Assembly (NCBI GenBank): GCA_003164135.1
Contig: PLSD01000032.1
Location: 31,703 to 95,702 of the forward strand
Direction: 5' to 3'
Origin: Acetobacteraceae bacterium
GTDB lineage: Bacteria; Pseudomonadota; Alphaproteobacteria; Acetobacterales; Acetobacteraceae
DNA length: 64,000 nucleotides
The position numbers and the translations under genes are program-made. The notes beneath the pieces are model-generated. The model saw only the letters and a list, made by a program, of their open reading frames with translations, had not been told where the DNA came from and made no database searches. This document shows positions 39,311 through 47,082 of this stretch, one piece after another (position 1 is the stretch's first letter; the number at the start of each line of letters is the position of its first letter).

Positions 39311-40948
39311 TCACAGGCCCAAAATCATATCCGCCGCCTTCTCGGCAATCATGATGGCTGGCGCGTTGGTATTCCCGGATGTCAGGCGCGGCATGATGCT
39401 GGCATCGGCAACCCGCAAACCCTCCACGCCACGCACGCGTAGCTGCGGATCGAGCACCGAATCATCATCACCACCCATGCGGCAGGTGCCGACCGGATGA
39501 TAACCCGAGCCGCCTTCCCGCTGCGCGTAGTCGAGCAACTCGGCATCCGACTGCAAAGCCGGCAACGGGGTCAGCGCCCGGTCCACATAGGGGGCAAGCA
39601 CGGGCGCATCCATAATCCGGCGCGCCAGGCGGATGGAGGCGATCAACACCTGCTGATCCGTCAACTGCGACAGATAATTTGGAACGATCGCGGGATGCTC
39701 ACGATAATTGGCCGACGTGATGTGGATGCTGCCGCGGCTTTCCGGGCGCAGCTGGCAGGGCGAGACCGTCATCCCCGGCAGTTTTTCCAGAACGACCGAG
39801 CCGCTGTTGTAGAGCTTCTCCAGATCCATCGTCGCGGGCATGAAATGATATTGCACGTCGGGCTGCTCCAGCCCCTCGCGTGATTTGGCAAAGCCGACGC
39901 TTTGTGCCACGGCATAGGATGGCAAACCCTTGCCGGTGAGCAGATATTTGGCGACCTCCCCAACAAGCCGCGCGCCGTGGCCCATTTCGTTGATGGTCTT
40001 CGTGCCCGGCTTCAGCCGCCATTGCAGCCCGACCATGAAATGGTCCTGCAGGTTTTCACCGACCTGGCGGCTGTCCACGCGAACCTCGATCCCCTGCGCG
40101 CGCAAAACCTCCGCCCGGCCGATCCCGCTCAGCTCCAGCAGTTGCGGTGAGTTGACCGCGCCGCCGGACAAAATCACCTCGCGCGCCGCCAGGACCTGCT
40201 TGGTCTCGCCGCCTTGCAAATATTCCACGCCGCAGGCGCGCGAACCCTCGAACAGCACGCGGCTGGCCATGGCATTGGTGATCACCTGCAAATTGGGCCG
40301 GCGCATGGCTGCGTGGAGATAGGCAACAGCCGTGGAACACCGCTTGCCCCCGCGGGTGGTGACCTGAAACCGGCTGACGCCCTCCTGCGTGGCGCCGTTG
40401 ACATCCGGGTTGCGCGGCAGGCCGTTTGCCACACAGGCTTCCATGATCGCATCGGTCACGCCGCTGCGATAATCCATGTCCGAAACACTGAGCGGCCCGC
40501 CCACGCCGTGAAACCCATCCGCGCCGCGCTGCTGATTTTCGGCGCGGATGAAATAGGGCAGCACATCGCTGGCGGACCATCCCGCGCAGCCCAGTTGCTG
40601 CCAGGTGTCGTAATCAGCCTGCTGGCCGCGAATATAAAAGAGGCCGTTGATCGACGACGACCCGCCCAGCACTTTGCCGCGCGGCCAGCCGTGGCGGCGC
40701 CCCTTGGTGCCGGCATCAGCCTGCGTCTCATACATCCAGTTCACGCGCTTATCCTTTAGCGTGACCGTAATCCCGGCCGGAACGTGGATCATCATGTTGG
40801 TGAAGAATTGCGAAAGATTGTGCAGCGGCCGGTCATCACCGCCGGCTTCGATCAGCGCCACCCGGTTGCGTGGATCAGCCGACAGCCGGTTGGCCAGCAC
40901 ACAGCCGGCTGATCCGGCACCAACAATCACGTAATCGAAATCAGGCAT
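39311..40948 (-). CDS. GMC-family oxidoreductase (choline dehydrogenase-like)
   Basis: A 545-residue FAD-dependent oxidoreductase. The N-terminal FAD motif is [18 protein letters not shown], the first GMC signature is [23 protein letters not shown], the second is [17 protein letters not shown], and [14 protein letters not shown] has the catalytic His. Starts at ATG 40948 ([10 protein letters not shown]), preceded by GGGGGA; an ORF start seven codons further upstream is less likely. Substrate (alcohol, choline or polyol) cannot be determined. Oriented away from the GntR gene with a 469-bp shared upstream region. Confidence 0.9.
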   Translation of the reverse strand: MPDFDYVIVGAGSAGCVLANRLSADPRNRVALIEAGGDDRPLHNLSQFFTNMMIHVPAGITVTLKDKRVNWMYETQADAGTKGRRHGWPRGKVLGGSSSINGLFYIRGQQADYDTWQQLGCAGWSASDVLPYFIRAENQQRGADGFHGVGGPLSVSDMDYRSGVTDAIMEACVANGLPRNPDVNGATQEGVSRFQVTTRGGKRCSTAVAYLHAAMRRPNLQVITNAMASRVLFEGSRACGVEYLQGGETKQVLAAREVILSGGAVNSPQLLELSGIGRAEVLRAQGIEVRVDSRQVGENLQDHFMVGLQWRLKPGTKTINEMGHGARLVGEVAKYLLTGKGLPSYAVAQSVGFAKSREGLEQPDVQYHFMPATMDLEKLYNSGSVVLEKLPGMTVSPCQLRPESRGSIHITSANYREHPAIVPNYLSQLTDQQVLIASIRLARRIMDAPVLAPYVDRALTPLPALQSDAELLDYAQREGGSGYHPVGTCRMGGDDDSVLDPQLRVRGVEGLRVADASIMPRLTSGNTNAPAIMIAEKAADMILGL

Positions 40949-41130
40949 TAAAAATCCCCCGGAAATCATAATTTTATTATTTTAGTACGGTCGCAAGACT
41001 ACCGCTCATGGCAGGAGTTTTTCCCGGTGTTTGCGGTATTCATTCCTGGACCCATCCGCGCCTAACATTGCCTGCCTTTGGGGTTTGCGCGCGAGCGTGG
41101 CGACCTGCCCTCCTTGCGCCCCCGGGGCTG

Positions 41131-41160
41131 CTATTAAATGAGTGTAAGCTCACATAATAG
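41131..41160. promoter_or_regulatory. 30-bp imperfect palindrome, candidate operator
   Basis: Arms CTATTA-N2-TGAG and CTCA-N2-TAATAG are exact reverse complements around an 8-bp centre. It lies 183 bp upstream of the GMC start and 258 bp upstream of gntR. Looks like a dimeric regulator site, but the regulator is unknown. Confidence 0.5.
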
Positions 41161-41236
41161 TCGTATTTTGTCGGCTTGACGCTTATTCGTGAGGATCACG
41201 GCGGTTCATCGTCCCCACGGCGTGCCAGCAACGCGT

Positions 41237-41295
41237 GGCCGGCCATACTGCACCTTGCCGAGCGCTGTCGCTGACTCGCTCGGTGGTGGCCGGCC
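41237..41295. repeat. GC-rich hairpin flanked by two GGCCGGCC octamers
   Basis: GGCCGGCC occurs at 41237-41244 and 41288-41295. Between them CCGAGCG (41258-41264) pairs with CGCTCGG (41277-41283). It is probably part of the gntR leader or a small intergenic palindromic unit. Confidence 0.4.
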
Positions 41296-41342
41296 GTCTA
41301 CAAAGTAAGAATTTCAAACTGACCCACTACCGAGACTTCTTC

Positions 41343-41417
41343 ATTGTTGACAATCCATCGCCTCGAAGCTATAAATTCGCCGGATTATCGCGCAACCATA
41401 CTGTTATTGTCGACAAT
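41343..41417 (+). promoter_or_regulatory. Paired GntR-type operator sites
   Basis: ATTGTTGACAAT at 41343-41354 and the perfect palindrome ATTGTCGACAAT at 41406-41417 are 63 bp apart (six helical turns) and the second ends at the base before the GntR ATG. Their TTGT-N2-ACAA form is the general GntR/FadR-subfamily operator shape, so autoregulation by the following gene is likely. Confidence 0.78.
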
Positions 41418-42101
41418 ATGCACATAAACCAGACATTGCCGATCAGCAGCGCGGCCGAGGGCGAGACCCTCGCCGACCACGTTCTGCGGCAAATTCAGTC
41501 AGCTATCGTCAAAGGCGACATCGCGCCCGGGAGCAAAATCTCCGAACCGGAGTTGGCGCGTGCCTATGGCATCAGCCGCGGCCCGTTGCGTGAGGCGCTG
41601 CACCGGCTTGAGGGGCAGAAGTTGCTGGTGCGCGTGCCCCACGTGGGTGCCCGCGTTGTCTCGCTCAACCGGCAGGAGCTGAGCGAACTTTACCAGATAC
41701 GTGAATCGCTCGAAGGCCTGGCCTGCCGGCTGGCAGCCGAACGCATGACGCCCGAGCAGGTCGAAGAACTGCGCGGCGTGCTGCGCGAGCACGAGCGCGA
41801 CGAGGCCTTCCAGGCCGGCCGTGGCTATTACCTGCAGGAAGGCGATTTCGACTTCCACTACCGCATCGTCCAGGGCAGCGAGAACCGGATGCTGATCCGC
41901 CTCCTCTGCGATGAGCTGTATCAGCTTGCCCGCATGTACCGCATCCAATATTCAACCACGCCCAACCGTCCGGGCCAGGCTTTTACCGAACATCACCGCA
42001 TCTTGGACGCCATCGCCGACGGCGACGGCGAGCTGGCCGAGATGCTCATGCAACGCCACATCCGCACTTCCCGCCTCAACATCGAACGACACATCCCGTA
42101 G
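41418..42101 (+). CDS. GntR-family (FadR subfamily) transcriptional regulator
   Basis: A 227-residue regulator: N-terminal winged helix (SKISEPELARAYGISRGPLREALHRLEGQKLL, residues ~15-80) and C-terminal FCD-type effector domain with metal-binding His and Asp residues (DFDFHYRIVQGSENRML, HHRILDAIADGD). Start at ATG 41418 (MHINQTLPISS); the frame runs upstream to 41235 without homology. It stops 11 bp before acnD, so it controls the acnD-prpF operon and, by the two operator copies, itself. The effector may be a methylcitrate-pathway intermediate. Confidence 0.9.
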   Translation: MHINQTLPISSAAEGETLADHVLRQIQSAIVKGDIAPGSKISEPELARAYGISRGPLREALHRLEGQKLLVRVPHVGARVVSLNRQELSELYQIRESLEGLACRLAAERMTPEQVEELRGVLREHERDEAFQAGRGYYLQEGDFDFHYRIVQGSENRMLIRLLCDELYQLARMYRIQYSTTPNRPGQAFTEHHRILDAIADGDGELAEMLMQRHIRTSRLNIERHIP

Positions 42102-42112
42102 GAAACCACAGC

Positions 42113-44719
42113 ATGAACACAAAATACCGCAAACCCCTTCCCGGCACCGCGCTCGATTATTTCGACGCCCGCGCCGCTGTCGAGGCGATCGCCCCCGGCG
42201 CCTATGACGGCTTGCCGTACACCTCGCGCGTGCTGGCCGAGAACCTGGTGCGCCGCTGCGATCCCGCACAACTCACTGATGCCCTGAAGCAGCTGATCGA
42301 GCGCAAGCGCGACCTCGACTTCCCCTGGTATCCGGCCCGCGTGGTCTGCCACGACATCCTCGGCCAGACCGCGCTGGTCGATCTCGCCGGCCTGCGCGAC
42401 GCCATCGCCGACATGGGCGGCGACCCGGCTAAAGTAAATCCCGTCGTGCCGGTGCAGCTCATCGTCGACCACTCGCTGGCCGTGGAGCATGCCGGTTTCG
42501 AGAAGGACGCCTTCGCCCAGAACCGCGCGATCGAAGACCGCCGCAACGAGGACCGCTTCCACTTCATCAACTGGACGCAGCAGGCGTTCGAGAACATCGA
42601 GGTCGTGCCGCCCGGCAACGGCATCATGCATCAGATCAACCTGGAACGGATGTCGCCAGTGATCCACGCCATCGATGGTGTCGCCTTCCCGGACACGCTG
42701 GTCGGCACCGACAGCCACACCCCGCATGTTGACGCCCTGGGCGTCGTCGCCATCGGCGTCGGCGGCCTTGAAGCCGAGAACGTGATGCTCGGCCGCGCCT
42801 CCTGGATGCGCCTGCCGGACATCATCGGCGTCGAGCTGACCGGCCGCCGCCAGCCCGGCATCACCTGCACCGACATTGTGCTGACCCTGACCGAGTTTTT
42901 GCGCAAGCAAAAGGTCGTCGGCGCTTACCTCGAATTCTACGGCGAGGGCGCGTCCAGCCTGACCCTGGGCGACCGCGCCACCATCTCCAACATGGCGCCC
43001 GAATACGGCGCCACGGCGGCGATGTTCTCCATCGACCAGCAGACCATCGAGTATCTGCGCCTCACCGGCCGCGAGGATGCGCAGCTGAAACTGGTGGAAA
43101 CCTACGCCCGCACCGCCGGGCTGTGGTCCGATACGCTGGCGAACGTGCAGTATGAGCGCGTGCTGCACTTTGACCTCTCCACCGTCGTGCGCACCATGGC
43201 CGGCCCGTCCAACCCGCACCGCCGCCTGCCGGTGTCGGACCTTGCCGCCCGCGGCATCGCCGGGGCCTGGACCGAGGAGCCGGGCCTGATGCCCGATGGC
43301 GCGGTGATCATCGCCGCCATCACCAGCTGCACCAACACCTCCAACCCGCGCAACGTGATTGCCGCCGGCCTATTGGCCCGCAATGCCAACCGCGCGGGAC
43401 TCACGCGCAAGCCCTGGGTGAAATCCTCGCTCGCTCCTGGCTCGAAGACGGTGGCGCTGTATTTGGATGAAGCCGGGCTGACCACGGAGCTGGAAAAACT
43501 TGGCTTTGGCATCGTCGCCTTCGCCTGCACCACCTGCAACGGCATGTCCGGCGCGCTGGACCCGAAAATCCAGCAGGAGATCATCGACCGCGACCTGTAT
43601 GCCACCGCCGTGCTGTCGGGGAACCGCAACTTCGACGGCCGCATTCACCCCTACGCCAAGCAGGCCTTCCTCGCCTCGCCGCCGCTGGTGGTGGCCTATG
43701 CCATCGCCGGCACCATCCGCTTTGACATCGAGCAGGATGTGCTGGGCATTGACGCCAACGGCAAGGAAATCCGCCTGAAAGACATTTGGCCGAGCGACGA
43801 GGAGATCGACGCGGTTGCCACGGCTTCGGTGAAGCCGGAGCAGTTCCGCAACGTCTACACCCCGATGTTCGCCAAGCGGGGCGCGCGCAAGGCGGTCAGC
43901 CCGCTGTACGCGTGGCGCCCGCAGAGCACTTACATCCGCCGTCCGCCCTATTGGGAAGGCGCACTGGCGGGTGAGCGCACGCTCACCGGCATGCTGCCGC
44001 TGGCCGTGCTGGGCGACAACATCACCACGGACCATCTCTCGCCGTCCAACGCCATCATGGCCGACAGCGCCGCGGGCGAATACCTGGCCAAAATGGGCCT
44101 GCCGGAGGAGGACTTTAACTCCTATGCCACCCATCGCGGCGACCACCTCACCGCGCAGCGCGCCACCTTCGCCAACCCGACCCTGCTGAACGAAATGGTG
44201 CGCAACCCGGACGGCACCGTGAAGAATGGCTCGCTGGCCCGCGTGGAGCCGGAAGGCAAGGTGATGCGCATGTGGGAAGCGATCGAGACCTACATGGAGC
44301 GCAAGCAGCCGCTCATCATCGTGGCGGGCGCTGACTACGGTCAGGGCTCCTCGCGTGACTGGGCCGCCAAGGGTGTGCGTCTGGCCGGTGTGGAAGCCAT
44401 CGTCGCCGAAGGTTTCGAGCGCATCCACCGCACCAACCTCATTGGCATGGGCGTGCTGCCGCTCGAGTTCAAGCCGGGCGTCAACCGCCTGACCCTGGGC
44501 CTGGACGGCACCGAGACCTATGACGTGAAGGGCGCGCGCACGCCGCGCGCGGACATGACCCTGGTGATCCACCTCCGTGACGGCAGCACGCTCGAAGTGG
44601 TGGTCACCAGCCGCCTGGATACCGCCGAGGAGGTTTCGGTCTACGAGGCCGGCGGCGTGCTGCAGCGCTTCGCGCAGGATTTTCTTGAGGCCACGGTCGC
44701 CCCGCGTCAGGCGGGCTGA
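42113..44719 (+). CDS. acnD: Fe/S-dependent 2-methylisocitrate dehydratase (AcnD)
   Basis: An 868-residue aconitase-family enzyme of the 2-methylcitrate cycle that dehydrates 2-methylcitrate to 2-methylaconitate. The N terminus MNTKYRKPLPGTALDYFDAR is AcnD-specific. ITSCTNTSNPRN and FACTTCNGMSG carry the [4Fe-4S] ligands, and GADYGQGSSRDWAAKG is the C-terminal swivel motif. The pathway serves propionate catabolism; prpB and prpC are not in the window, so the other steps must be encoded elsewhere. Gene follows gntR by 11 bp. Confidence 0.96.
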   Translation: MNTKYRKPLPGTALDYFDARAAVEAIAPGAYDGLPYTSRVLAENLVRRCDPAQLTDALKQLIERKRDLDFPWYPARVVCHDILGQTALVDLAGLRDAIADMGGDPAKVNPVVPVQLIVDHSLAVEHAGFEKDAFAQNRAIEDRRNEDRFHFINWTQQAFENIEVVPPGNGIMHQINLERMSPVIHAIDGVAFPDTLVGTDSHTPHVDALGVVAIGVGGLEAENVMLGRASWMRLPDIIGVELTGRRQPGITCTDIVLTLTEFLRKQKVVGAYLEFYGEGASSLTLGDRATISNMAPEYGATAAMFSIDQQTIEYLRLTGREDAQLKLVETYARTAGLWSDTLANVQYERVLHFDLSTVVRTMAGPSNPHRRLPVSDLAARGIAGAWTEEPGLMPDGAVIIAAITSCTNTSNPRNVIAAGLLARNANRAGLTRKPWVKSSLAPGSKTVALYLDEAGLTTELEKLGFGIVAFACTTCNGMSGALDPKIQQEIIDRDLYATAVLSGNRNFDGRIHPYAKQAFLASPPLVVAYAIAGTIRFDIEQDVLGIDANGKEIRLKDIWPSDEEIDAVATASVKPEQFRNVYTPMFAKRGARKAVSPLYAWRPQSTYIRRPPYWEGALAGERTLTGMLPLAVLGDNITTDHLSPSNAIMADSAAGEYLAKMGLPEEDFNSYATHRGDHLTAQRATFANPTLLNEMVRNPDGTVKNGSLARVEPEGKVMRMWEAIETYMERKQPLIIVAGADYGQGSSRDWAAKGVRLAGVEAIVAEGFERIHRTNLIGMGVLPLEFKPGVNRLTLGLDGTETYDVKGARTPRADMTLVIHLRDGSTLEVVVTSRLDTAEEVSVYEAGGVLQRFAQDFLEATVAPRQAG

Positions 44720-44728
44720 GTTTCATTG

Positions 44729-44755
44729 ATGAAGGCGCCTTCGCGGCGCCTTCAT
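44729..44755 (+). promoter_or_regulatory. Hairpin between acnD and prpF
   Basis: A perfect 11-bp stem (ATGAAGGCGCC with GGCGCCTTCAT) with the five-base loop TTCGC sits between the genes, 9 bp after the acnD stop. No T-run follows, so it is more likely a processing/stability element or partial attenuator than a full stop. Confidence 0.6.
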
Positions 44756-44783
44756 GTCTTCCATTCATTCACAGGAATTACTC

Positions 44784-45980
44784 ATGGCTCACGCTCCCCA
44801 GATCCACGCTCCTCAGATCAAGGTCCCCGCCACTTACATGCGCGGCGGCACCAGCAAAGGCGTTTTCTTCGCGTTGAACGATTTGCCGGAGGCGGCCCGC
44901 GTGCCCGGCCCGGCCCGCGACCGGCTGCTGATGCGCGTCATCGGCAGCCCCGATCCCTATGGCAAGCAGATCGACGGCATGGGTGCCGCCACCTCCAGCA
45001 CCAGCAAAACCGTGATCCTGAGCCGCAGCGCCAAGGCTGATCATGATGTGGATTACCTGTTCGGGCAGGTTGCCATCGACAAGGCGTTCGTGGACTGGAG
45101 CGGCAATTGCGGCAACCTCTCCGCCGCGGTGGGTCCCTTCGCGATCCGCAACGGCCTGGTCGACCCGGCCCGCGTGCCGCATGACGGCATGGCGGTGATT
45201 CGTATCTGGCAGGCCAATATCAGCAAGACCATCGTCGCGCATGTGCCGATGACGGGCGGCGAGGTGCAGGAAACCGGCGACTTCGAACTGGACGGCGTGA
45301 CCTTCCCGGCGGCCGAGGTGGTGCTGGAATTCATGGACCCAGCCGAGGACGGCGATGGCGGCGCGTTGTTCCCGACCGGCAATCTGGTGGACGATCTGGA
45401 AGTGCCGGGTGTCGGCATTTTCAAGGCCACCATGATCAATTCCGGCATCCCTACGATTTTTCTGCAAGCCGAGGCGCTGGGTTATACCGGCACCGAGCTG
45501 CAGGACGATGTGAATAACGACAACGCGGCGCTGGCAAAGCTGGAGACCATCCGCGCTTATGGCGCGCTGAAGATGGGGCTGATCTCCAAGCTGGAAGAAG
45601 CCGCCTCGCGCCAGCACACGCCAAAAGTCGCCTGGGTTGCCGGGCCAAAGGCTTACACGTCGTCCAGCGGCAAAAAAATCGGCGAGGGGGATATCGACCT
45701 GCTGGTCCGCGCGATGTCGATGGGCAAGCTGCACCATGCCATGATGGGCACGGCCTCGGTCGCCATCGCCACGGCGGCGGCGGTGACCGGCACGCTGGTG
45801 AACCTGGCGGCCGGCGGTGGCGAGCGGGAGGCAGTTTGCTTCGGGCACCCGTCGGGCACCTTGCGCGTCGGCTCCAAGGCGCAGCTGGTGAACGGCGAAT
45901 GGGAGGTTAGCAAGGCCATTATGAGCCGCAGCGCCCGCGTGCTGATGAGCGGCTGGGTGCATGTGCCGTTCGCCGGGTGA
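44784..45980 (+). CDS. prpF: 2-Methylaconitate cis-trans isomerase PrpF
   Basis: A 398-residue diaminopimelate-epimerase-fold isomerase that works with AcnD. Motifs: PATYMRGGTSKGVFF, the SGNCGNLSAAVGPFAIRNGLV active-site loop, and the C-terminal GEREAVCFGHPSGTLRVG segment. AGGA at 44772-44775 precedes ATG 44784 (MAHAPQIHAP); the earlier ATG at 44754 is unlikely. AcnD plus PrpF replace the PrpD dehydratase. A strong stem-loop follows the stop. Confidence 0.95.
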   Translation: MAHAPQIHAPQIKVPATYMRGGTSKGVFFALNDLPEAARVPGPARDRLLMRVIGSPDPYGKQIDGMGAATSSTSKTVILSRSAKADHDVDYLFGQVAIDKAFVDWSGNCGNLSAAVGPFAIRNGLVDPARVPHDGMAVIRIWQANISKTIVAHVPMTGGEVQETGDFELDGVTFPAAEVVLEFMDPAEDGDGGALFPTGNLVDDLEVPGVGIFKATMINSGIPTIFLQAEALGYTGTELQDDVNNDNAALAKLETIRAYGALKMGLISKLEEAASRQHTPKVAWVAGPKAYTSSSGKKIGEGDIDLLVRAMSMGKLHHAMMGTASVAIATAAAVTGTLVNLAAGGGEREAVCFGHPSGTLRVGSKAQLVNGEWEVSKAIMSRSARVLMSGWVHVPFAG

Positions 45981-45998
45981 ACGGCGGCTTGCGGGACG

Positions 45999-46029
45999 CC
46001 AGGTATGGTTGTGATACGGCCATACCTGG
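45999..46029 (+). terminator. Hairpin after prpF
   Basis: CCAGGTATGG pairs perfectly with CCATACCTGG across an 11-base loop, 18 bp after the prpF stop. No T-run follows, so termination efficiency is uncertain. Confidence 0.55.
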
Positions 46030-46080
46030 GATGCCGCGTATTTGCGGTGCAAATTGGGGGCGCTGATTCTGGCCGAGCCG

Positions 46081-46185
46081 GGGGTGTTTCACGTGAAACA
46101 CTTGTGAGGATTGTTCTGTAACGCGTTGTTAGTATAGCTTAATTTTTTGCTTGCACCCCAATTTGTGCGGGTTTGTGCCGGAAAA
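46081..46185 (-). repeat. 105-bp inverted repeat, copy 2 (carries perfect parS)
   Basis: Partner of 12979-13083, opposite orientation, same length, about 83% identical, with a 37-bp identical block (about 46141-46177). The parS palindrome is at one end of the unit in both copies. Confidence 0.9.
46085..46100. promoter_or_regulatory. Perfect parS (ParB-binding) site
   Basis: TGTTTCACGTGAAACA is a perfect 16-bp palindrome identical to the classic chromosomal parS consensus used by ParB in Caulobacter and others. Together with the copy at 13064 it shows that this window lies in a centromere-like region of the chromosome, although parA and parB are not in it. Confidence 0.92.
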
Positions 46186-46226
46186 GGAATGAGTTGGGGT
46201 TTTTAGCCTGGGTGGCAGGCGGCAGT

Positions 46227-46254
46227 TAAGGCCGGTGTAGCTGCACCGGCCTTA
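46227..46254. terminator. Terminator-like hairpin after the small minus-strand gene
   Basis: TAAGGCCGGTG pairs with CACCGGCCTTA around a six-base loop (11-bp stem). It lies 24 bp downstream of the stop of the 45-residue gene on the minus strand and could also stop transcription from prpF. Confidence 0.6.
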
Positions 46255-46277
46255 TTGGTATGACAAACTTTACCCGC

Positions 46278-46415
46278 TTACGCCTTCTTTTTTGGCGGCT
46301 CGGCCGGAGCGGAAATTTTCTTTGAGACTGAAGCCGCCGTATCGTTGCTTACAGTCAGTTTGTTGGCTTTTGGTTTTTTAACTTCACGGTTGCTGCGCTG
46401 CTGTCCCTTGGCCAT
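46278..46415 (-). CDS. Small conserved basic protein
   Basis: A 45-residue Lys-rich protein MAKGQQRSNREVKKPKANK, followed by a low-complexity tail ending in EPPKKKA. Proteins starting MAKGQ-x-RSNRE-x-KKPK are common, uncharacterised small basic proteins in alphaproteobacteria. AAAGGA precedes ATG 46415; the longer frame to 46481 has no support. Function unknown; a nucleic-acid or ribosome association would suit its charge, but this is a guess. Confidence 0.72.
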   Translation of the reverse strand: MAKGQQRSNREVKKPKANKLTVSNDTAASVSKKISAPAEPPKKKA

Positions 46416-46640
46416 TTTATTGTCCTTTGCGATGCGATAAAAGACGCAAGAGCAGCATATCATGGCCAGGTGGCGGATCATACCAATTCCTCGCCGGTCT
46501 ACTTTAAAAAAGCGTTAACTGACGGCGCCGCCCAGGCTTGCCGCCTGACGCCGGCATATTGATGGTATCCGCGCCGCGCGCTTGCCAATTGCTGGGGCGG
46601 TGTGCTGCAATTGAATGCGAAACAGTCTCCCAGGGAGTTT

Positions 46641-47051
46641 ATGATGCGCCGGATTGCTGCTGTGATGTCGTTCGTGGTTATCGCTGGCTGGGTGGGGGCT
46701 GTGCCGGCGGCCAGGGCGGGCGCGACGGCGTTTCCGGTGTTTTTTCAACCTTGGTCAGCCGCGATCAGCGCAACCGCGGCTAAAACGATTGCGGCGGCGG
46801 CGAAAGCGGCTTTGGCCGATCCCGCGGCGCCCGTGGTGGTAACCGGTGCTGCTGATACCGTGGGTAGCGCGCTTGCAAACAAATATATGTCGCAAGTCCG
46901 GGCTCAGGTTGTCTCGGATGCTTTGGTGGCCGACGGGGTGGCGGCGGTTAGGGTTGAGACCAAGGCGATTGGCGCGACCAGCGCACCCGGCGTTGCGACC
47001 GGTTCGTACGCGCAGTTTAGCCGCCGGGTGCTGATCCAGGTGGGCAATTGA
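46641..47051 (+). CDS. Small exported OmpA-domain protein
   Basis: A 136-residue protein with signal peptide MMRRIAAVMSFVVIAGWVGA ending AARA-GAT, then one compact OmpA/MotB-like domain with TGAADTVGSALANKYMSQVRAQVVSDAL, in which the Asp and the Arg at the peptidoglycan-binding positions are kept. GGGAG at 46633-46637 precedes the ATG pair at 46641/46644. The last ~100 codons (from 46772) are duplicated at 48411. Likely a periplasmic cell-wall-contacting protein. Confidence 0.75.
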   Translation: MMRRIAAVMSFVVIAGWVGAVPAARAGATAFPVFFQPWSAAISATAAKTIAAAAKAALADPAAPVVVTGAADTVGSALANKYMSQVRAQVVSDALVADGVAAVRVETKAIGATSAPGVATGSYAQFSRRVLIQVGN

Positions 47052-47082
47052 TATTAGGCGGGGGGCGTTGGGGGCGTGGCTT
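46772..47082 (+). repeat. Direct repeat copy 1 (OmpA-domain segment)
   Basis: About 310 bp nearly identical (roughly 95% by eye) to 48411-48725 in the same orientation. The homology covers the OmpA domain and about 30 bp past its stop and ends at the stop codon of the GT87 gene. Confidence 0.9.

Larger units (their letters stand above)
40949..41417. other. 469-bp intergenic region with palindromes, divergent GMC/gntR
   Basis: No coding gene is supported; the open frame running into gntR has no family similarity before 41418. Contents: an imperfect 30-bp palindrome (41131-41160), a GC-rich structured block with a 7-bp stem flanked by two GGCCGGCC octamers (41237-41295), and two ATTGTYGACAAT sites near the gntR start. 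Confidence 0.75.
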
